Shown: positions 47,201 to 59,250, numbered from the stretch's first letter. The stretch is DNA of 64,000 bases from Hyalella azteca (GCF_000764305.2 NW_025930472.1:62001-126000), one strand, 5' to 3'. The notes: generated by a model from the sequence alone, not told the origin. Made by a program: numbers and translations.

Positions 47201-50200
47201 TATTTTAGAAAAAGTCAGTCATATAAGTGTCAGTAATTTATATACCTAAACTAATCAAACTGGGATTGGGTTTCCACAGCTTATTTATAGTCTAACTTAT
47301 GTTTCATTATATCATGTAATAGATGTGTACGGTATGTGAATTTCTTGCTGCAGACTAACTGAACACATTAAGGAGACTAGATCAGTCCTGTTCTGCAATA
47401 GTGAAGCTGCGTTCTTAGTAACTAGTGTGAATTTTTTGTTTTCCAGATTCCTGTTGCTACTCGTCTCTGTGCTTGTGGCCATCAGTTTTTTGAAGAGCGT
47501 CGCCGTTCTTGCACAGCCCTCACACCTCCTCAAGATTCAGGTAGCTTTCTATCAATGCTTTACATTATTAAAGGCAATTAATTGGCTTTTTCCCTCCAAA
47601 TTGAGTTATTTTTTGTGTCATTATATTTATTCCAACAATGATCATATTATTCATGTTATCATTTGTGTACCATCACATTATCATTTGGCAGCAGTACCTA
47701 GTGCATATTTTAATAATAATGTCTTGATACTGATTTCTACTAATGCACACAGTGTATCATTTTAATTGCAGATATTTCTAAGACTTGTATTGTCTTATTC
47801 TATTGTCTGATTCTCATCTCAATTTCAACTTCATACACGAGTTCTATGCAGCATCATATATAGACACATATATATGTATATGTATTTATTATTTCTTCTC
47901 TGTCTGTATATGTATTTATTATTCTATACAGCATCATGTAAACAAATATGTACTCCAAATTCAGAAGCTTTCTCTCTTCTTTTGACTCATTTTGTTTGCA
48001 TAGTAATTATTACTTATTACTTTTAAATTACTAAAATCACTTGTTTGCTTGAATCGCAAGTTAACCAGGAATTTAAAAGCAAAGAAAATACCACAAAAAT
48101 TCACCATATCTTTTAAATTACATTGTAATCTCAAAACAGATCTTAGTTACAGTTATTCAGTTTGTTATTATAAATATTTTTTGCATATTGGAGAAGTTTA
48201 TATTTATACATATTCATGCTCTGAACTAGAAATATGAAACCTATGAATCCCACATTTTCATGAATTAACATTCGATTGCTGCTTGCTAGTTAAAAACCAT
48301 CAATTATTTATCCAGATTCTGACTAGAATGGTAATGGTCTCTATTCATGTCACTATTGTGTCTTCAGTTTATGCTGAAGATAGCAACATTTTTAAAATGA
48401 CGACAATGGTCAATGATTGGTTTGGCTGCAAATGAAACTAGTTACTCAGGCAGCACCAAATAAAATTTGCAACAAGAATGATGAAATGGGAAAAGTTTGG
48501 GTTTATTAGGCTGTTACCTTCTTGGTATACCATGTTAGTGACGTTGTTAACTCCTTAAAACATTGTGTGAATTATTTATTATATAAATATTATTGTTTGT
48601 GGTGCTTGAACCTGTACGCAAGTGACTACAGGCTGTTCTGATCAGGTGGTGATATAGACGAGATCAGTGCCACAGCCAGTGTCAGCAGTGATACAGGTGA
48701 GTAAAGGGCAATTTGCTATAGGTACTTTCTGTTTGTTAAATTTGCAAGTAATGTTTCAAGTGGCATATATCTTCTTCATTTGTATACCTGCTAATTGTAA
48801 TGAATTTTTGCCTTTGTTATCGACTTAACTATGTTCATTCACGCGTATTAGTTTATCGTAAAAGCAATCCCTTCTAGTTACATTTCATGAACTGTCTTGC
48901 ATGCTAAATTAACAGGTTTTTATTTTGATTTTTTATGTGGCCATGTTTTCACTCGATGTTTCTGCTTTATGTACGCTACATGATTTATAATGTATGGACA
49001 TTTGAGCAATGACAATTTATAATGATATTGATTCAAACTAACCTTCAATTTCCTTTGTTGATCAATTGTTTAATTCAATTTTCTTGATCAATTGTTTAAT
49101 TACCTTGTTTGTGCATTAGAAACTGGATCATGAATTATTTGCTATCTTCAATGCTTTTATTTCCTCTATAATATGCTGCCTTTTTTATCATCTTCTGACC
49201 ATATGAGCTGTACGGTATGCTGCAACTTAATGATTGTCTCTTGATCATATGGGCTGAATAGTATGATGCAAATTTATGACTGTCTCTTGCTCATATGGGC
49301 TGTACAGTATGATGCAGCTAATGATTCTGTTGCTCATGTGAGCTGTTCAGTATGTTGCAACTTTGTGATTATCCCTTGATCATATGGGCTGTACAGTATG
49401 ATGCAGCTTTATGATTGCATCTCTTGATCATATGAGCTGTGCAGTATGAAGCAGCTTTATGATTGTCTCTCATATGGGCTGTACAGTATGATGCCATTTG
49501 TAACAAAGAAAATTCACTTGCAGTTATGAGAATTTTGCATCAAATTTCTACCTCTGGCACTTGCTATGGAAATGTTAGTGAAAGTTAGTGCCTAGTTTGT
49601 GCCTTCTAGTAGCCCATCCAAGCATTGCACAAGCTTATCTGTGAGGTTTGCAAATCCTATTCCTCCTATTTGCATCAAAAGCTTCAATTTGAAACGGTGT
49701 TAATTGATAAAAACCTTTCCACACCCTATTTTTGCCCTGGACTCTGATTTAGTTTTAGATTTGAAATATAAAGTAAACTTTAACTTTCTGTTTGAGTATA
49801 GATTACAGCTTCCTAAGTGATCACATTCTCATTTTAATTCAAAAAATTCTAAATCCTAAAAATTCTACAACGACTTGGTTATAGATCATCCATCCTAAAA
49901 ATTCTATAGCGTCTTCATTATAGATCATCCTGTCGTGTCATTTATTGGTACTTATGGTCCAGGTTCGGGGTTCCCCTCATTTGTTGCAACCTTGTGTTTT
50001 TCTGGTCTTCTAGTTCCAGGTAACAGTTTTTCTGGTGCTCTAGGTCCAGGTTACAGTTTTCCTGGTCCTCTAGGTCCAGGTTAGTTTTTCTGGTCGTCTA
50101 GGTCCAGGTTACAGTTTTTCTGGTCCTTCAGGTCCAGGTTACAGTTTTCCTGGTCCTCTAGGTCCAGGTTACAGTTTCTCTGGTCCTCTGGTCCAGGTTA

Positions 50201-51455
50201 CAGTTTTTCTGGTCCAGGTTACAGTTTTTCTGGTCCTCTGGTCCAGGTTACAGTTTTTCTGGTCCTCTGGTCCAAGTTACAAATATTTGGCGTAACCTTA
50301 TGTGTTGATTCTTGGTGCTCTAGGTTTAGGTTACCTGTAATTTCCAACCTTTCATATTATTTCTTGGTACTTTCATCCAGGATTCCCCAGAACTGCTTCA
50401 CCATTGTTCACATCACCACCTGGCATGCTGGGGGCGGGGTCAAAGGGGCATGTGAACACGTCTGTCACCCTGGCAGGAGGCAGCACGACTCCCGAGGGTG
50501 GCAAGAGGAGAAGTGAGAGGGTCAAGAGGGAGAAGCCTAACTTCTATGACGCCCTCGAGTATGACAATCAGATGAGGAAAGCGCGGAGGGAGCGACAGAA
50601 AGAAGAACCTCAGCCGCATCCAAGCACGTCCGGCCGAGCCAAGAGGGAGCGCAGACCAAAGAATAGTTCTCCGGTAATAATTTGTAGCTTGCCTTGGTCA
50701 CCTTGAGAACTTAATAAGAGCTTCTTTTTATATCCAGGGTGATATAATTTTAATGTAATCAATGCGAAGTACATAAAAGGATTGGCTTCTGAGTCTGAGG
50801 TCATAACACTACTTCTTAGTGCGGCATACCTGATAACTAAAAGATGCACACAACCTGACGCTACGTTTTTTTTTACTATCAGTTGGAATCGTATTTCCAG
50901 TTCCCGTTGTGAATTCGTTGTAATAAATCCCGGCTACAAGTGTGCTCTGATGCTGATGCCTAACAAATTATCTGAGGCACCCGCTTACTTGGTGTTCCCC
51001 CGTTCCTAACGTCCACGTTCTATGGCATTGAGCGAGCGCATAAAATAGTGTTCGTGTTGCACTTCTCAGTTTTCAACGTGAAAAAATAATGTTACTGCAC
51101 GATTGCTTGCACCACTATATTTTACATTTGCCTAAAATTTCACTCATGATTCCTGGGTAGTCGAAAGCTTCAAGTAAATCGCAGGATAGTCGCAGTTAGC
51201 ATGCTCTATAAGTACGATTGTGTTATTATTATTGTTTTAATAAATGTTATTTATCGTCAGGACGAAGAAGAAGATGACGATCACGTACAGAAGGAGAAGA
51301 AGCGAAGGAAAAAGAAAAAGAAACCAAAGAAGGAAGAAGAGGAGGAAGATGAAGACATCATGGCTGGGATCTCTCCTTACAGAGAACGGAGTTTTGCTTA
51401 CGTGCTCTCTGATATTAATCATAAACTAGGACTGAACAATCCCGTTTTTACTTGA
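38275..51455 (+). CDS. UPF0547 / C16orf87-like protein, five exons, 230 aa
   Basis: Exons: 38275-38334, 47447-47540, 48646-48696, 50381-50673 and 51261-51455. All introns are GT-AG and phases 0, 1, 1, 0 match at each junction. The N-terminus MPPKGVGKAVSKRCPQCKKQ continues in exon 2 with IPVATRLCACGHQFFEERR. This gives a CxxC...CxC zinc-ribbon-like motif, as in animal C16orf87 (UPF0547). Exon 4 has the conserved basic stretch KRRSERVKREKPNFYDAL. Exon 5 holds an acidic/lysine-rich run (EEEDDDHVQKEKKRRKKKK) and the conserved C-terminus RSFAYVLSDINHKLGLNN. The function of the family is not established; the composition suggests a nuclear protein. Intron 1 (9.1 kb) is filled with transposons. The gene is convergent with ACSBG, the two stops being 1.2 kb apart. 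Confidence 0.88.
39249..39325. repeat. Short hairpin, 24-bp imperfect arms
   Basis: Arms 39249-39272 (ATTAGGGTCACAAGATTTCA...) and 39302-39325 are inverted with about three mismatches and a 29-nt loop. Confidence 0.7.
39682..39905. mobile_element. hAT-like transposon end with GTAGCG subterminal repeats
   Basis: CAGAGCTGGGCAGCGCTACT matches the usual form of a hAT terminal inverted repeat (CAGNGCTGGGCA). It is followed by five copies of GGGCGCTACCGCTACCGCTA in an alternating 42-44 bp tandem arrangement, typical of hAT subterminal repeats. No matching right end and no transposase are seen, so it is a partial copy. Confidence 0.55.
40133..40231. repeat. About 40-bp inverted repeat with ambiguous base at its edge
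   Basis: Arms 40133-40173 and 40192-40231 pair with few mismatches (TTTAATCTACCAATCT / AGATTGGTAGATTAAA). A single N lies at 40232. Confidence 0.75.
40345..41294. repeat. Further copy of the ACCGTCAA MITE-like family
   Basis: It begins ACCGTCAAACGGGGTAAAAT and repeats blocks seen at 13.5-17.8 kb: TTCATAAACAAGTTTGGGCT, CTTCATATCAGCAGCC, TGTGACATTCTATGCACAA. Confidence 0.75.
41295..42127. mobile_element. Fold-back element with about 190-bp inverted arms
   Basis: The left end TACCGTAAAATGGGGTAACT resembles the ACCGTCAA family terminus. Inner arms at 41565-41757 and 41822-42021 are inverted copies (for example GTAGTAGAACTCTTCTAGTT / AACTAGAAGAGTTCTACTAC) around a 64-nt loop. The right end is less clear. 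Confidence 0.7.
42943..42956. repeat. Target-site duplication, 5' copy
   Basis: ATGAGACTAAAATT here is identical to 44733-44746 after the (CAA)n tail. It defines the exact ends of the non-LTR element. Confidence 0.92.
42957..43022 (+). ncRNA. HDV-like self-cleaving ribozyme at the LINE 5' end
   Basis: The 66 nt fold into the HDV nested double pseudoknot. P1 is 42957-42963 with 42985-42991 (GCTCCAA/TTGGAGC). P2 is 42965-42972 with 43015-43022 (TGCTGTCG/CGACAGCA). P3 is 42973-42975 with 42983-42985 (GCC/GGT, sharing base 42985 with P1). L3 is TGCTTGC (42976-42982). P1.1 is GC 42977-42978 with GC 42992-42993. P4 is 42994-42999 with 43004-43009 closed by GATA. The J4/2 strand begins with C at 43010, the position of the catalytic cytosine, followed by AAAT. 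The cleavage product would start at G42957, which is exactly the element's first base. One deviation: the base of P1 is G-C rather than the G-U usual in HDV. Confidence 0.85.
42964..44042 (+). CDS. LINE ORF 5' part: 2A peptide, PHD-like finger, APE endonuclease (cut by gap)
   Basis: The first in-element ATG is 42964, 8 nt from the 5' end (an ATG at 42940 lies in flanking DNA). Residues about 50-63 are LLLLAGDVEENPGP, a canonical 2A ribosome-skipping motif. Separation would fall between Gly62 and Pro63, releasing a short basic leader from the rest. A second, degenerate ARVRENPGP follows. Next is a Cys/His cluster (WMCDICNRQ, SVLCN, HWVHKKC, WTCPQH) resembling a PHD finger, then a Pro-rich linker. 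An APE-type endonuclease follows, with IMQINTNGL, ITIQESKL, GGGLIIYI, VHIANIYIPP and ITGDINAHHPSWYS. It would nick target DNA for target-primed reverse transcription. The frame is open until the Ns at 44043. Confidence 0.9.
43111..43152 (+). other. 2A ribosome-skipping motif
   Basis: The encoded peptide LLLLAGDVEENPGP fits the consensus D(V/I)ExNPGP, with a hydrophobic stretch upstream as in active 2A sequences. The DNA around GAGAACCCGGGTCC is tandemly duplicated, giving the degenerate second copy ending at 43185. Confidence 0.92.
44043..44385. other. Assembly gap (343 N)
   Basis: It lies between endonuclease and C-terminal motif of the LINE. A full RT needs far more than 343 nt, so the gap size is probably wrong, unless the copy is internally deleted. 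Confidence 0.95.
44386..44680 (+). CDS. LINE ORF C-terminal part with Cys/His motif
   Basis: The frame reads ARRNLAQLRTNKSPLLLSYL, then CPLCLSNTHDTIHLFSCPEMPT and LWSDPVNAAGLLARW, ending with TAG at 44678-44680. The CPxC...H...C pattern is the short zinc-binding tail found after RT/RNase H in jockey-, ingi- and Vingi-type LINEs, thought to aid nucleic-acid binding. The stop is one base from the 3' hairpin. Its frame relative to the 5' part cannot be judged because of the gap. Confidence 0.85.
44682..44732 (+). other. LINE 3' end: 11-bp hairpin and (CAA)n tail
   Basis: CCCCGCCTCGC (44682-44692) and GCGAGGCGGGG (44701-44711) form a perfect stem with loop GCCACGAA. GAGGGT and a (CAA)5 tail follow, then the target-site duplication. 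Such 3' hairpins are recognised by RT in several LINE families. Confidence 0.85.
44733..44746. repeat. Target-site duplication, 3' copy
   Basis: Identical to 42943-42956 (ATGAGACTAAAATT). Confidence 0.92.
44747..47446. other. Rest of UPF0547 intron 1
   Basis: AT-rich and non-coding. At 46048-46232 a 62-bp tandem repeat (GTGTTGGCATAAGGGGATGG with GTGGTAATTGATGAATGAG) occurs about three times and creates a spurious minus-strand ORF. Confidence 0.65.
49187..49495. repeat. About 45-50 bp tandem repeat in UPF0547 intron 3
   Basis: Six to seven imperfect units of CTTGATCATATGGGCTGTAC plus AGTATGATGCAGCTTTATGATTG. Confidence 0.8.
49995..50290. repeat. About 30-bp minisatellite ending 90 nt before UPF0547 exon 4
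   Basis: About ten units of GGTCCAGGTTACAGTTTTTC plus TGGTCCTCTA with length variation. The units themselves contain pyrimidine-rich tracts followed by AG. Confidence 0.85.
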
Positions 51456-51918
51456 AGATAACTTATTCTTAAGTTTTAGTATTTATTCCGTGCGATTGTT
51501 TCTATAATTATTGGTTGAGATAAGTTTGGAATCAACAAGGCCTGATGAATGAATGCGACTACTAGACAAGAACGTTAAGTGTCTACGTGGTCTGTGCAAT
51601 ATTATTCATGCGGTGCACGTAACGTTTCATGCGCGATCATAATTAAGTAACAAATCTATCATTTTGTGTGGAGATGACGGGATACTGATCCGTTTATAAG
51701 CACCTCATTCAGAACGTGACATCTTGCTTGATTCATGAGAAAGTTATCAGGCGTGAAATGGTATGACATTCGGGGTCCAATATGGATTTTGTTCGACGCC
51801 AAGGGGATATAAATGGACATTTTTAATAGAATATTTCATTTCCCTTCGTGGAATTAATAATGCAGATCGTACTTAACAAGTCAATAATAGGTTAATTGTG
51901 ACAGTTCTCGAATAATTA

Positions 51919-51924
51919 TTTATT
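51919..51924 (-). terminator. Possible ACSBG polyadenylation signal
   Basis: AATAAA on the minus strand, about 740 nt past the ACSBG stop. It is the nearest canonical signal I found. It would make the ACSBG 3' UTR reach toward UPF0547, which has an AATAAA on the plus strand near 52034, so the two 3' UTRs may overlap. Confidence 0.3.
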
Positions 51925-52664
51925 GAAGATTAGACAGTACTTTCAAGAGACCCTGGAAAACTCAGTTTCTCTCGGTTATAGTTAGAAATGCAGCGTATGA
52001 TCTGGTAATACTAACTTATATCTGGTAACTGACTAATAAATATTACAACTATGGCAAAATGGGAGAAATGAATTTACTCATCAACATGATGCCCCAAGTC
52101 AACAGATATAATCTGGAATGACTAATGAATGAAGATCTACAAAGCACGTCGTGCAGAGGGCTGCACTTACGCGACTTGTCAATACGTTCTTTTACTAACT
52201 GAATCTGGTAGAATTGGCGAACACCTACCCGTGGACTGATTGACGAAGGATAACGGTTAGATGTTCCGAGTTTGTACAGCTGTAATCTTCGGTATAATAA
52301 TTCCGAATTATAGCAAGATAATATGTACATATAACTAACTTAATTTTCTAGGTTCGATTAGTGTAAATTTGTCTCTAGGAGTACATGATTTTAGTTCCCT
52401 CCCCTTTTTCCAGATAGACCTGAATTATGATTTACTTTACAAGTTTTATCAATGAAAGACACAACTTTAATAATTTAACTTTACTCGTTTTAATGAGTGT
52501 TCTAACCGGCATATTCTATGAAAGAAAATAGAAGCCTCAGAATCTCATAAATCCGGGTTTATACATCAAAAAATATAACTTGTGCACGTAACTCGCAAAA
52601 TCACTAGATTTCTGTTCAACAAAACAAACACGAACATCTAAAAGCCAAGGTTACTAATCAGCAG

Positions 52665-55600
52665 CTATTCGTAAAACCTTTCAATAGTTTCTGAGTATTT
52701 CTTGGCGACGACCGGCCTCTTGAGCTTCATTGTCGGGCCTGTTGGAAGTGCAGCAATATTGTTAGAATGGCGCTGGCAACGGCCTATGAATTAGGTTATT
52801 AATTGGATACGTGTTATTTCAAATGTTATCAATGCAGCATCTTCGCAAGTCGACTAATTTTTCCTCGTAGATATTCATTACTTATAGGCGAAGCTCAGGC
52901 TGAAGCGCTAGTAATCTCTCTTCTACTAATATTCATTACTTACCCAATTCATCGCCAACTACTGTGAAATCTCGTGGCAAAATTGTCCATTTCTGAATTT
53001 TTTGTGCGTTAGATGCAGCATTTTTGTTTGTTCGGTCGATCCCGTCTTGAATTGCTCTCATTATTTTAGCGTCTGGACCAGACAAAACATCATAGATTGT
53101 GCGAGCGTTCGAGCCAATGCCCTGGCACCATTCCACGCACGCAGGGCTCAACGTGTCCAAAGCTTCGCCAGTGTCCAGGTTCATGTCGGTCTATGGAAAA
53201 TTAGACAAGATCATCTCCCTTTGCATTCTGCTGGATACTTTGAATAGGAATTACACGAATTCATGTATTAATTTCTTCATCATTAATCATTCCATCTTCC
53301 AATACTTTGTGCCATTATTATTAAATTCACAATGTATTCAATTTTCTAACGGTTATAGAGCTGAAGATTCTAAGACCAGTTTGTACATTTTAACTCTTCT
53401 AAAAGCTTACCTTGAGTGTGAGAAGGATGGAGAGGAACTTCCTCTTGTCGCCTATAAGCATAGCATTGCTGATGCAAGGCAGCTCCGCCTTGAGGAGATC
53501 TTCTATGAGCACAGGAGGGATGTTCTCTCCACCAGCAGTGATAATGAGCTCCTTCAGTCTGCCCGTGATGAACAAGAATCCTTTGTTGTCAATTTTGCCG
53601 ATGTCACCGGAGTGGAGCCAACCGTCGTCATCGAAGGTCTCATTAGTGGCTTCTTCTTTAAGCAAGTAACCCATAGCAACATTTCTTCCAGCCATGCACA
53701 CCTCCCCGTTACCTTCAGCGTCGGGAGTTTGGATTTTAGTCATGCTGCCTGGCATAGTGCGTCCAGCACTGCCGACTTTGAAGGCAGTCTCTATGCCTGA
53801 TGTGTGAGGTCCACTAGATTCTGACATACCGTATATCTCAACAAGGCAGATGTTTAATGAATGGAAATACCGAACAATATCTGGTGCAATTGGAGCGGCG
53901 CCAGATAGGAAAATGTTGCAACGATCTAAACCTAGAACTTGCTTTATTTTCTTGAAGACAACGGCGTTTGCAACCGAGAAGCCAAGGGGCTTGGAGAAAT
54001 CCGCATTTTGTTTACGTTCATTAGCTTCCAATCCGAGTGCTTTCGCCCACGTAGCAATACTTCTCTTGAGGCCTTTGGTTTTGCGACCAACGTCCATCAT
54101 CCGTTCGTAGATCTTTTCCCAGACTCTTGGCACTCCGAGAAAAGCAGTTGGTCGCACTTCCTTCAGGGTATTGACGAGAGAACCCTTGAGGGCATCAGGT
54201 TGAGCGAAGTATGCGGTGCCCGCATTGATCATGGTCATGTATATGTCGGCGAGCTGGGCAGCAACGTGAGACAGAGGCAGGTAGCTTACTACTATCTCTG
54301 ATCCAGGCGTCATTTTGAGCATGACGCTCATGGAGAGGGCCGTGAACACTATATTGTCGTGACTGAGCATCACGCCCTTAGGAGGCCCTGTTGTACCAGA
54401 AGTGTAGATGAGTGTGCAACATTGGTTCACGCAGATTCTACGCAGACGTTCCTCAAGAGCGTCGTCGCTTTCTTGTTTTCCTATTTCCATGAACTGATCC
54501 CAGCTCAAGACTCCCGGTGTGGAAGGTGTGCCTTTGTATTGAATGATGGCTTTCAATGCAGGAAGATTATCTCTAATTTTAAGAACTTTTTCAAGCTGCT
54601 TCTTGTCCTCTACGACGAAAATCTGAGCTTCGCAATTGAGTGCGCAGTGCTGGCAGGCTTCAGGAGAGTTCGTTGTGTAGATGCCAGCTGCGAAACCACT
54701 GAAAACGAAGAGATTTAAATATATTAACAAGAGGTACGAGCTTCCGAAATGCGACTTGCATTTTGATAGAAAGTATGCCAACTTAAGTAGCAAGTCTATC
54801 AGGAAGTTTCAACGAAAACTGGCATTTTATAACTAATAAAATCCAGCATCCATGGCAAATAACAGACAAATAATCAGGAGAGTAACGGAAGCAGCTTTCA
54901 AATTTGATTTTTGGTTAAAACCCCCTTTCTCAAGTAGATAAGAGCAGTAATTTCTTTAAATGATCTACTATCACGAAGTCCAATCCCATACCAAGAAACG
55001 TTTCCAACAATTCATGGCAAAGAATATAACAATTCCGGAACAACGAGCTTACCCAGCAAAGATGGCCCCCAGGTCTGAGATGAACCACTCGCTGGAGTTG
55101 AAGCCGAGGATGCAGACGCCGTGGTAGGCATCCAGGCCAAGCTTGATGAAGCCCCTGGCCGCGTTACGCACCTGCTTGTAATAGTTGGCATAGGTCATGC
55201 CGACCCACTCACCGTTGCGCTTCTCCACCAGAGCATTTTGGTTAGGGTACCTGCGAGATGGCGTTCATTCAATTAAGGGGAAGTAATTAATTCAATTAAT
55301 TAAAAAAATCCAATAAGTAATTGGAAGTGATAATTTGTAGTAAAGCATGATGCTTCTAGACATCCGAAATTTTATAGTAGCTAGTTATCTACATGCTTAA
55401 ATGGGCATTGCGGTATCCGTTGATGGGCCAGGTTTTAATTTTCGGCCAAACAATGTTCAAAAATTTCCGGGACCTGTTGTTTTAGCCCGGATATATTCAC
55501 TTTATTTCCTTCAATTGTCAACATTTCAATGCTTAGAATGTAGATTGCTACGAAAATCCAAACTACACAATTACCCTCCTTAATCGGATATAATTTAGAT

Positions 55601-57682
55601 GTGAACCAAGTAAGGCATGGGCTCTAATGCGTTCGGGTTTCTCGAGACTCACTTCTCGGCAGTTTTCCGGAGGAGAGACGGCACCGACAAAGGCTTGTGG
55701 GAAGCCAGGCCTTCCTCGGCAATTTGCAGTTTCACGGCGCCATTCGGGAGCCACGTTTTGTGTGAAGTTGCCGGGACCACTTGGTCTGGGCCTGAAATTG
55801 CGGGAAATAAATTGTCGCGCCGAAAACTGAACACGTGTCACTTCTGATTGAAGTTCCTATTCCATTGATATATATTGCTAACGGTAAATCCGTGCAGTGC
55901 GAAGGTAGATAACTGGAATTTGCTGGAATAAGCTCCGGCACGATGCTCAATCACACATGACTTAACAAGCATTTCACTCTACGAGCTTCCGGTAGAGACT
56001 CATTTTTATATAGTGCCTTAGCATTGTCATCAAACTGACAAATTTACGCAGACATCTGACAAATGCACCTGAGCCTCTAAAAATAACACTGTAAGGGGGC
56101 AATTTAAAACGAGCAAACCGAAAACTCACCGTCTAGATATTCTTGCTGGGCCACCATGCTGTCGGCTGCGTTAACTGCCAAGTTCTCCGTTTCAGCGGTT
56201 GAAGAGAAGTGGGTATAGGAAAACTCAGTTTTGTCGTAAGTTTCGCCGTCCACACTGGCGGTAGAGCCTGTAGCATGCCAACTTATCAGTTCAAAGATAC
56301 GTGGAGCTAAGATACTCGTCAATGGTCTGGCGTATTCTTTGTTTTTGGAACTCTAGCATTGAAATGGTGGAAAGTAATTGTGATTTTTCATTAGTAATCG
56401 GAAGTAATAGTATAAAATCTATCTCAAGTTTCCACGACTGCTGAAGACTTACTCGAGTGTGGAGAGTTGGACTCGAGCTGCAATGGAGATTCAGAACGAA
56501 TTTCACCCAGTGGTGACGCCGACCTAGACGCTGATGAAACCAGCAAAGCTTCGGGAGCCTCAGATTCAGACACCTGGAAAGGCATGAAAGTTAAGGCATT
56601 AGAATTATTAAACGATTGTGAACCTTATTCGTACCATTAGAAATTTACTGTAAACTTCGTATTCGACGACAGATGACTTACAAGTTTATATTGAACAGAA
56701 GCTTTGATATTTGGCACGAATGTAACTTCCTATGCTAGTTAGGGTTAGTTAATGGTTGCGCTCAGGTGGACTTCCAGGTGTTTGTTAAGCACATTCACCC
56801 AATACAGCCGAGTTCGAACCCTCTTGTTCAACATGTCAGCAAGAACCCACAGGAAAATGCTTCCCTGTCAGGGCCAGAAGCCACGTCGCCGCAACCAAAG
56901 TCTTTCAATAGTCAGTTCTTTTTCAATAAGGAAATATACCATGTAAATCTAGCGTTGCCTTCAGGAAAATTGTGTCTCGGCAAAAGACATCTTTATAACA
57001 AAAGCGCAAAATAACAGGATTATGCATGTACCCTTCTGCTCGAAAGCTTGCCGGCATCTGACACTACATCGGTTTAATTGCTACGTTGAACCTATTCAAC
57101 ATTATAAAAAAAAACCTTTCGCGAGAGGTAGAAGCAAGATCCAACGTATACGAGCGTTAGAGAACTAACAAGGAAATAACTTCAAGATATTCCAATCTTT
57201 CATTGTGTTCGCAGACTCGACTGCATTAAGCTTTAGGAATGAAACTAGCAGCTGACGCCTGAAAGCTCATAAAAAATACTAAAAATGGACTGCTATCCAA
57301 ACCCTCCCTCACTATTCTAGAAAAATTATTACAGTTTTACACGGCATTGTAATCTTTCTGTTCCTTTAAGTTTAATGCGCTAGAAGGAAGCAATAACGAT
57401 TTTCAAGTCTAAATAATGCGCCAGGATGAATGCGTTTTAAATAGTATATTAGGCACTATTTCAAATCTTTTAGAAAAATTAAAACCTGCAACTTTCATTA
57501 ACTTTGAGTTGAAGCACAAGTAACACTTACGTCGTTAATACCCATGGCCTACAACAGGAAATTCACTGTGAGAAAATAAATCTGAAGAGCACCTACGGTT
57601 GACGTGATCGTTTGCGCAGCCAACAGCACACAACCTTCCACTGTGCCGGCAGGCAAGTCACTGTCTTCAGACTCTTCTCACC
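52665..57682 (-). CDS. Long-chain-fatty-acid--CoA ligase, ACSBG/bubblegum type, about 739 aa
   Basis: Coding exons on the minus strand: 57548-57531 (start ATG 57545, context GCCATGG), 56573-56453, 56267-56130, 55791-55653, 55250-55053, 54698-53411, 53190-52944 and 52738-52665. An untranslated 5' exon probably ends at 57682 (donor CAG|GTGAGA). All phases agree. The enzyme activates long-chain fatty acids with ATP and CoA through an acyl-AMP intermediate, at internal membranes. Motifs: the P-loop-like YTSGTTGPPKGVMLSH, YGMSESSG, DDGWLHSGDIG and GRLKELIITAGGENI. GFAAGIYTTNSPEACQ and the end GPTMKLKRPVVAKKY are specific to the bubblegum (ACSBG) branch. The N-terminal two exons are Ser-rich and not conserved. 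No stops or lost motifs, so it looks functional. Confidence 0.93.
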
Positions 57683-58764
57683 TGCAGCTTTGAGGTAGTA
57701 AGACGAGCGAGGAGGGGCGAGATAGTGAGGAAACTTTCGAGCTAAAAGCGATTGCTATGAAGATTAGGTGTTTAATTTGGCTCAACCAATAGAATTGAGT
57801 CCTGTAACCGTTTAAACAGCTTCGGATAAATGATGAGTCGCACGAATGAAGTTCGATGGATTCAATTAAGAAAATCTTGTTTTATTTCTATGCTAGAAGC
57901 GAATTCAGGCGTATGCTATAATATAAATAGGCAACTCAATATTGCAGCAATTTAATATGACCAGAATTACGTTCATGCTAACGTTATACCCACTTTTTAC
58001 CAAGCAAATTCATTTCGTTAAACAGGCCTCATCATAATGAATCGTATTTCTTTGTCGCAAATTGACGTATTTTAAACACGTACGAATTTAATTTAAAACA
58101 GGCTCACTTCTTGGCACTCAAGATTATCAAGCAACAACCATATCGTTTGCTGCAAATGTCGTGTATTTTGGGCAACATTGGAACATATCGACTGTCGGTA
58201 GCTTTAAAGAAGCTTGTATAATAAATACATTTTGCTTTACATGGAAAAAGTTGGTTGGTCAAAAAACGAACGAATAAAGTGATGCTCCTGAAGTGGAACA
58301 ACGTATACAATTACCACGTTATCCTGTACAAGATTTTTTACAGGAGTAAAAGATTTTTAAAGTTTAATTTATAGATAGCGTGCGGAACGCAAATAAGCGA
58401 AGTTAATAAACAATAGAAACTTAAAAGTCAGTAACTTCGCAAACTGAAGGATCTGAATGAAAGAAGGTTTGATTTGCCAAGAGAACAAAGAAATGGAAAA
58501 AAAACTTGAACTAAAACCGGTGTTCATAATGAATTGTTTTACCATTTCAATCATTTGATATATAGTAAGCTTAGTGACGTGACCTGGGCCCACTGCCCCA
58601 CCAATTGACCAATAGAAGTAGTAACAAAACATCTAATCAAATGATAACCACACATTATCCTTATATTTATTTTGGAGTGGAAAGAGATACTGTAATTTTG
58701 AAACTATGAATTACAGAAAATGTAAAATTATATCGTGGAATTGAACATTTGATTTCGAACATAT

Positions 58765-58885
58765 GATCGGTAATTTGTTCAGCCGGACGGTAATTTGCAC
58801 AGCTGGACGGTAATTTGTACAGCTGGACGGTAATTTGTACAGCTGGACGGTAATTTGTCCAGCTGGACTGTAATTTGTAGAGCTA
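58765..58885. repeat. 20-bp tandem repeat, about 6 copies
   Basis: Units of GGACGGTAATTTGTACAGCT with single-base changes. Confidence 0.9.
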
Positions 58886-59250
58886 GCAATTAAAATGCTT
58901 TTTCTTCCAGACATATAAATTTTTAAGAATAAAAGCTAGTAGCGGGCAAACTTGAGTGCAAAACGTGCGAAGTAAGCGTGAGCAGCGGAACTCCATTGCA
59001 GTAGGAGACAGGGCGAGCAGCGCTCGATTAATTCGCATGTAAATATTTCTATATAGGAAACACCGAGACTATGTTCCTTCTTACTAAAAAATTACAATAC
59101 AAACTCGTAATTTTAACAGCGTTAAAATTATTCAAGACTTTAGAGTTGAAAGAAGTATCACAAATTAATGGAAATTAATAAATGTATTCTTTGAAATCTT
59201 TTTGCGCATTTTCTCATTTATGGAAAAAATGAACTATTTTGCTCGCCATG

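Noticed and set aside
49995..50290. Regular repeats as a possible CRISPR array
   Set aside because: Units are contiguous without unique spacers and lie in an intron of a eukaryotic gene.
53099..53800. 233-codon plus-strand ORF
   Set aside because: It is antisense to conserved ACSBG exons and spans an intron; no motif of its own.
56740..56835. tRNA-like block with GAGTTCGAACCCTC (B-box-like) in ACSBG intron 1
   Set aside because: I could not fold a cloverleaf with a convincing acceptor stem; at best a decayed tRNA-derived SINE.
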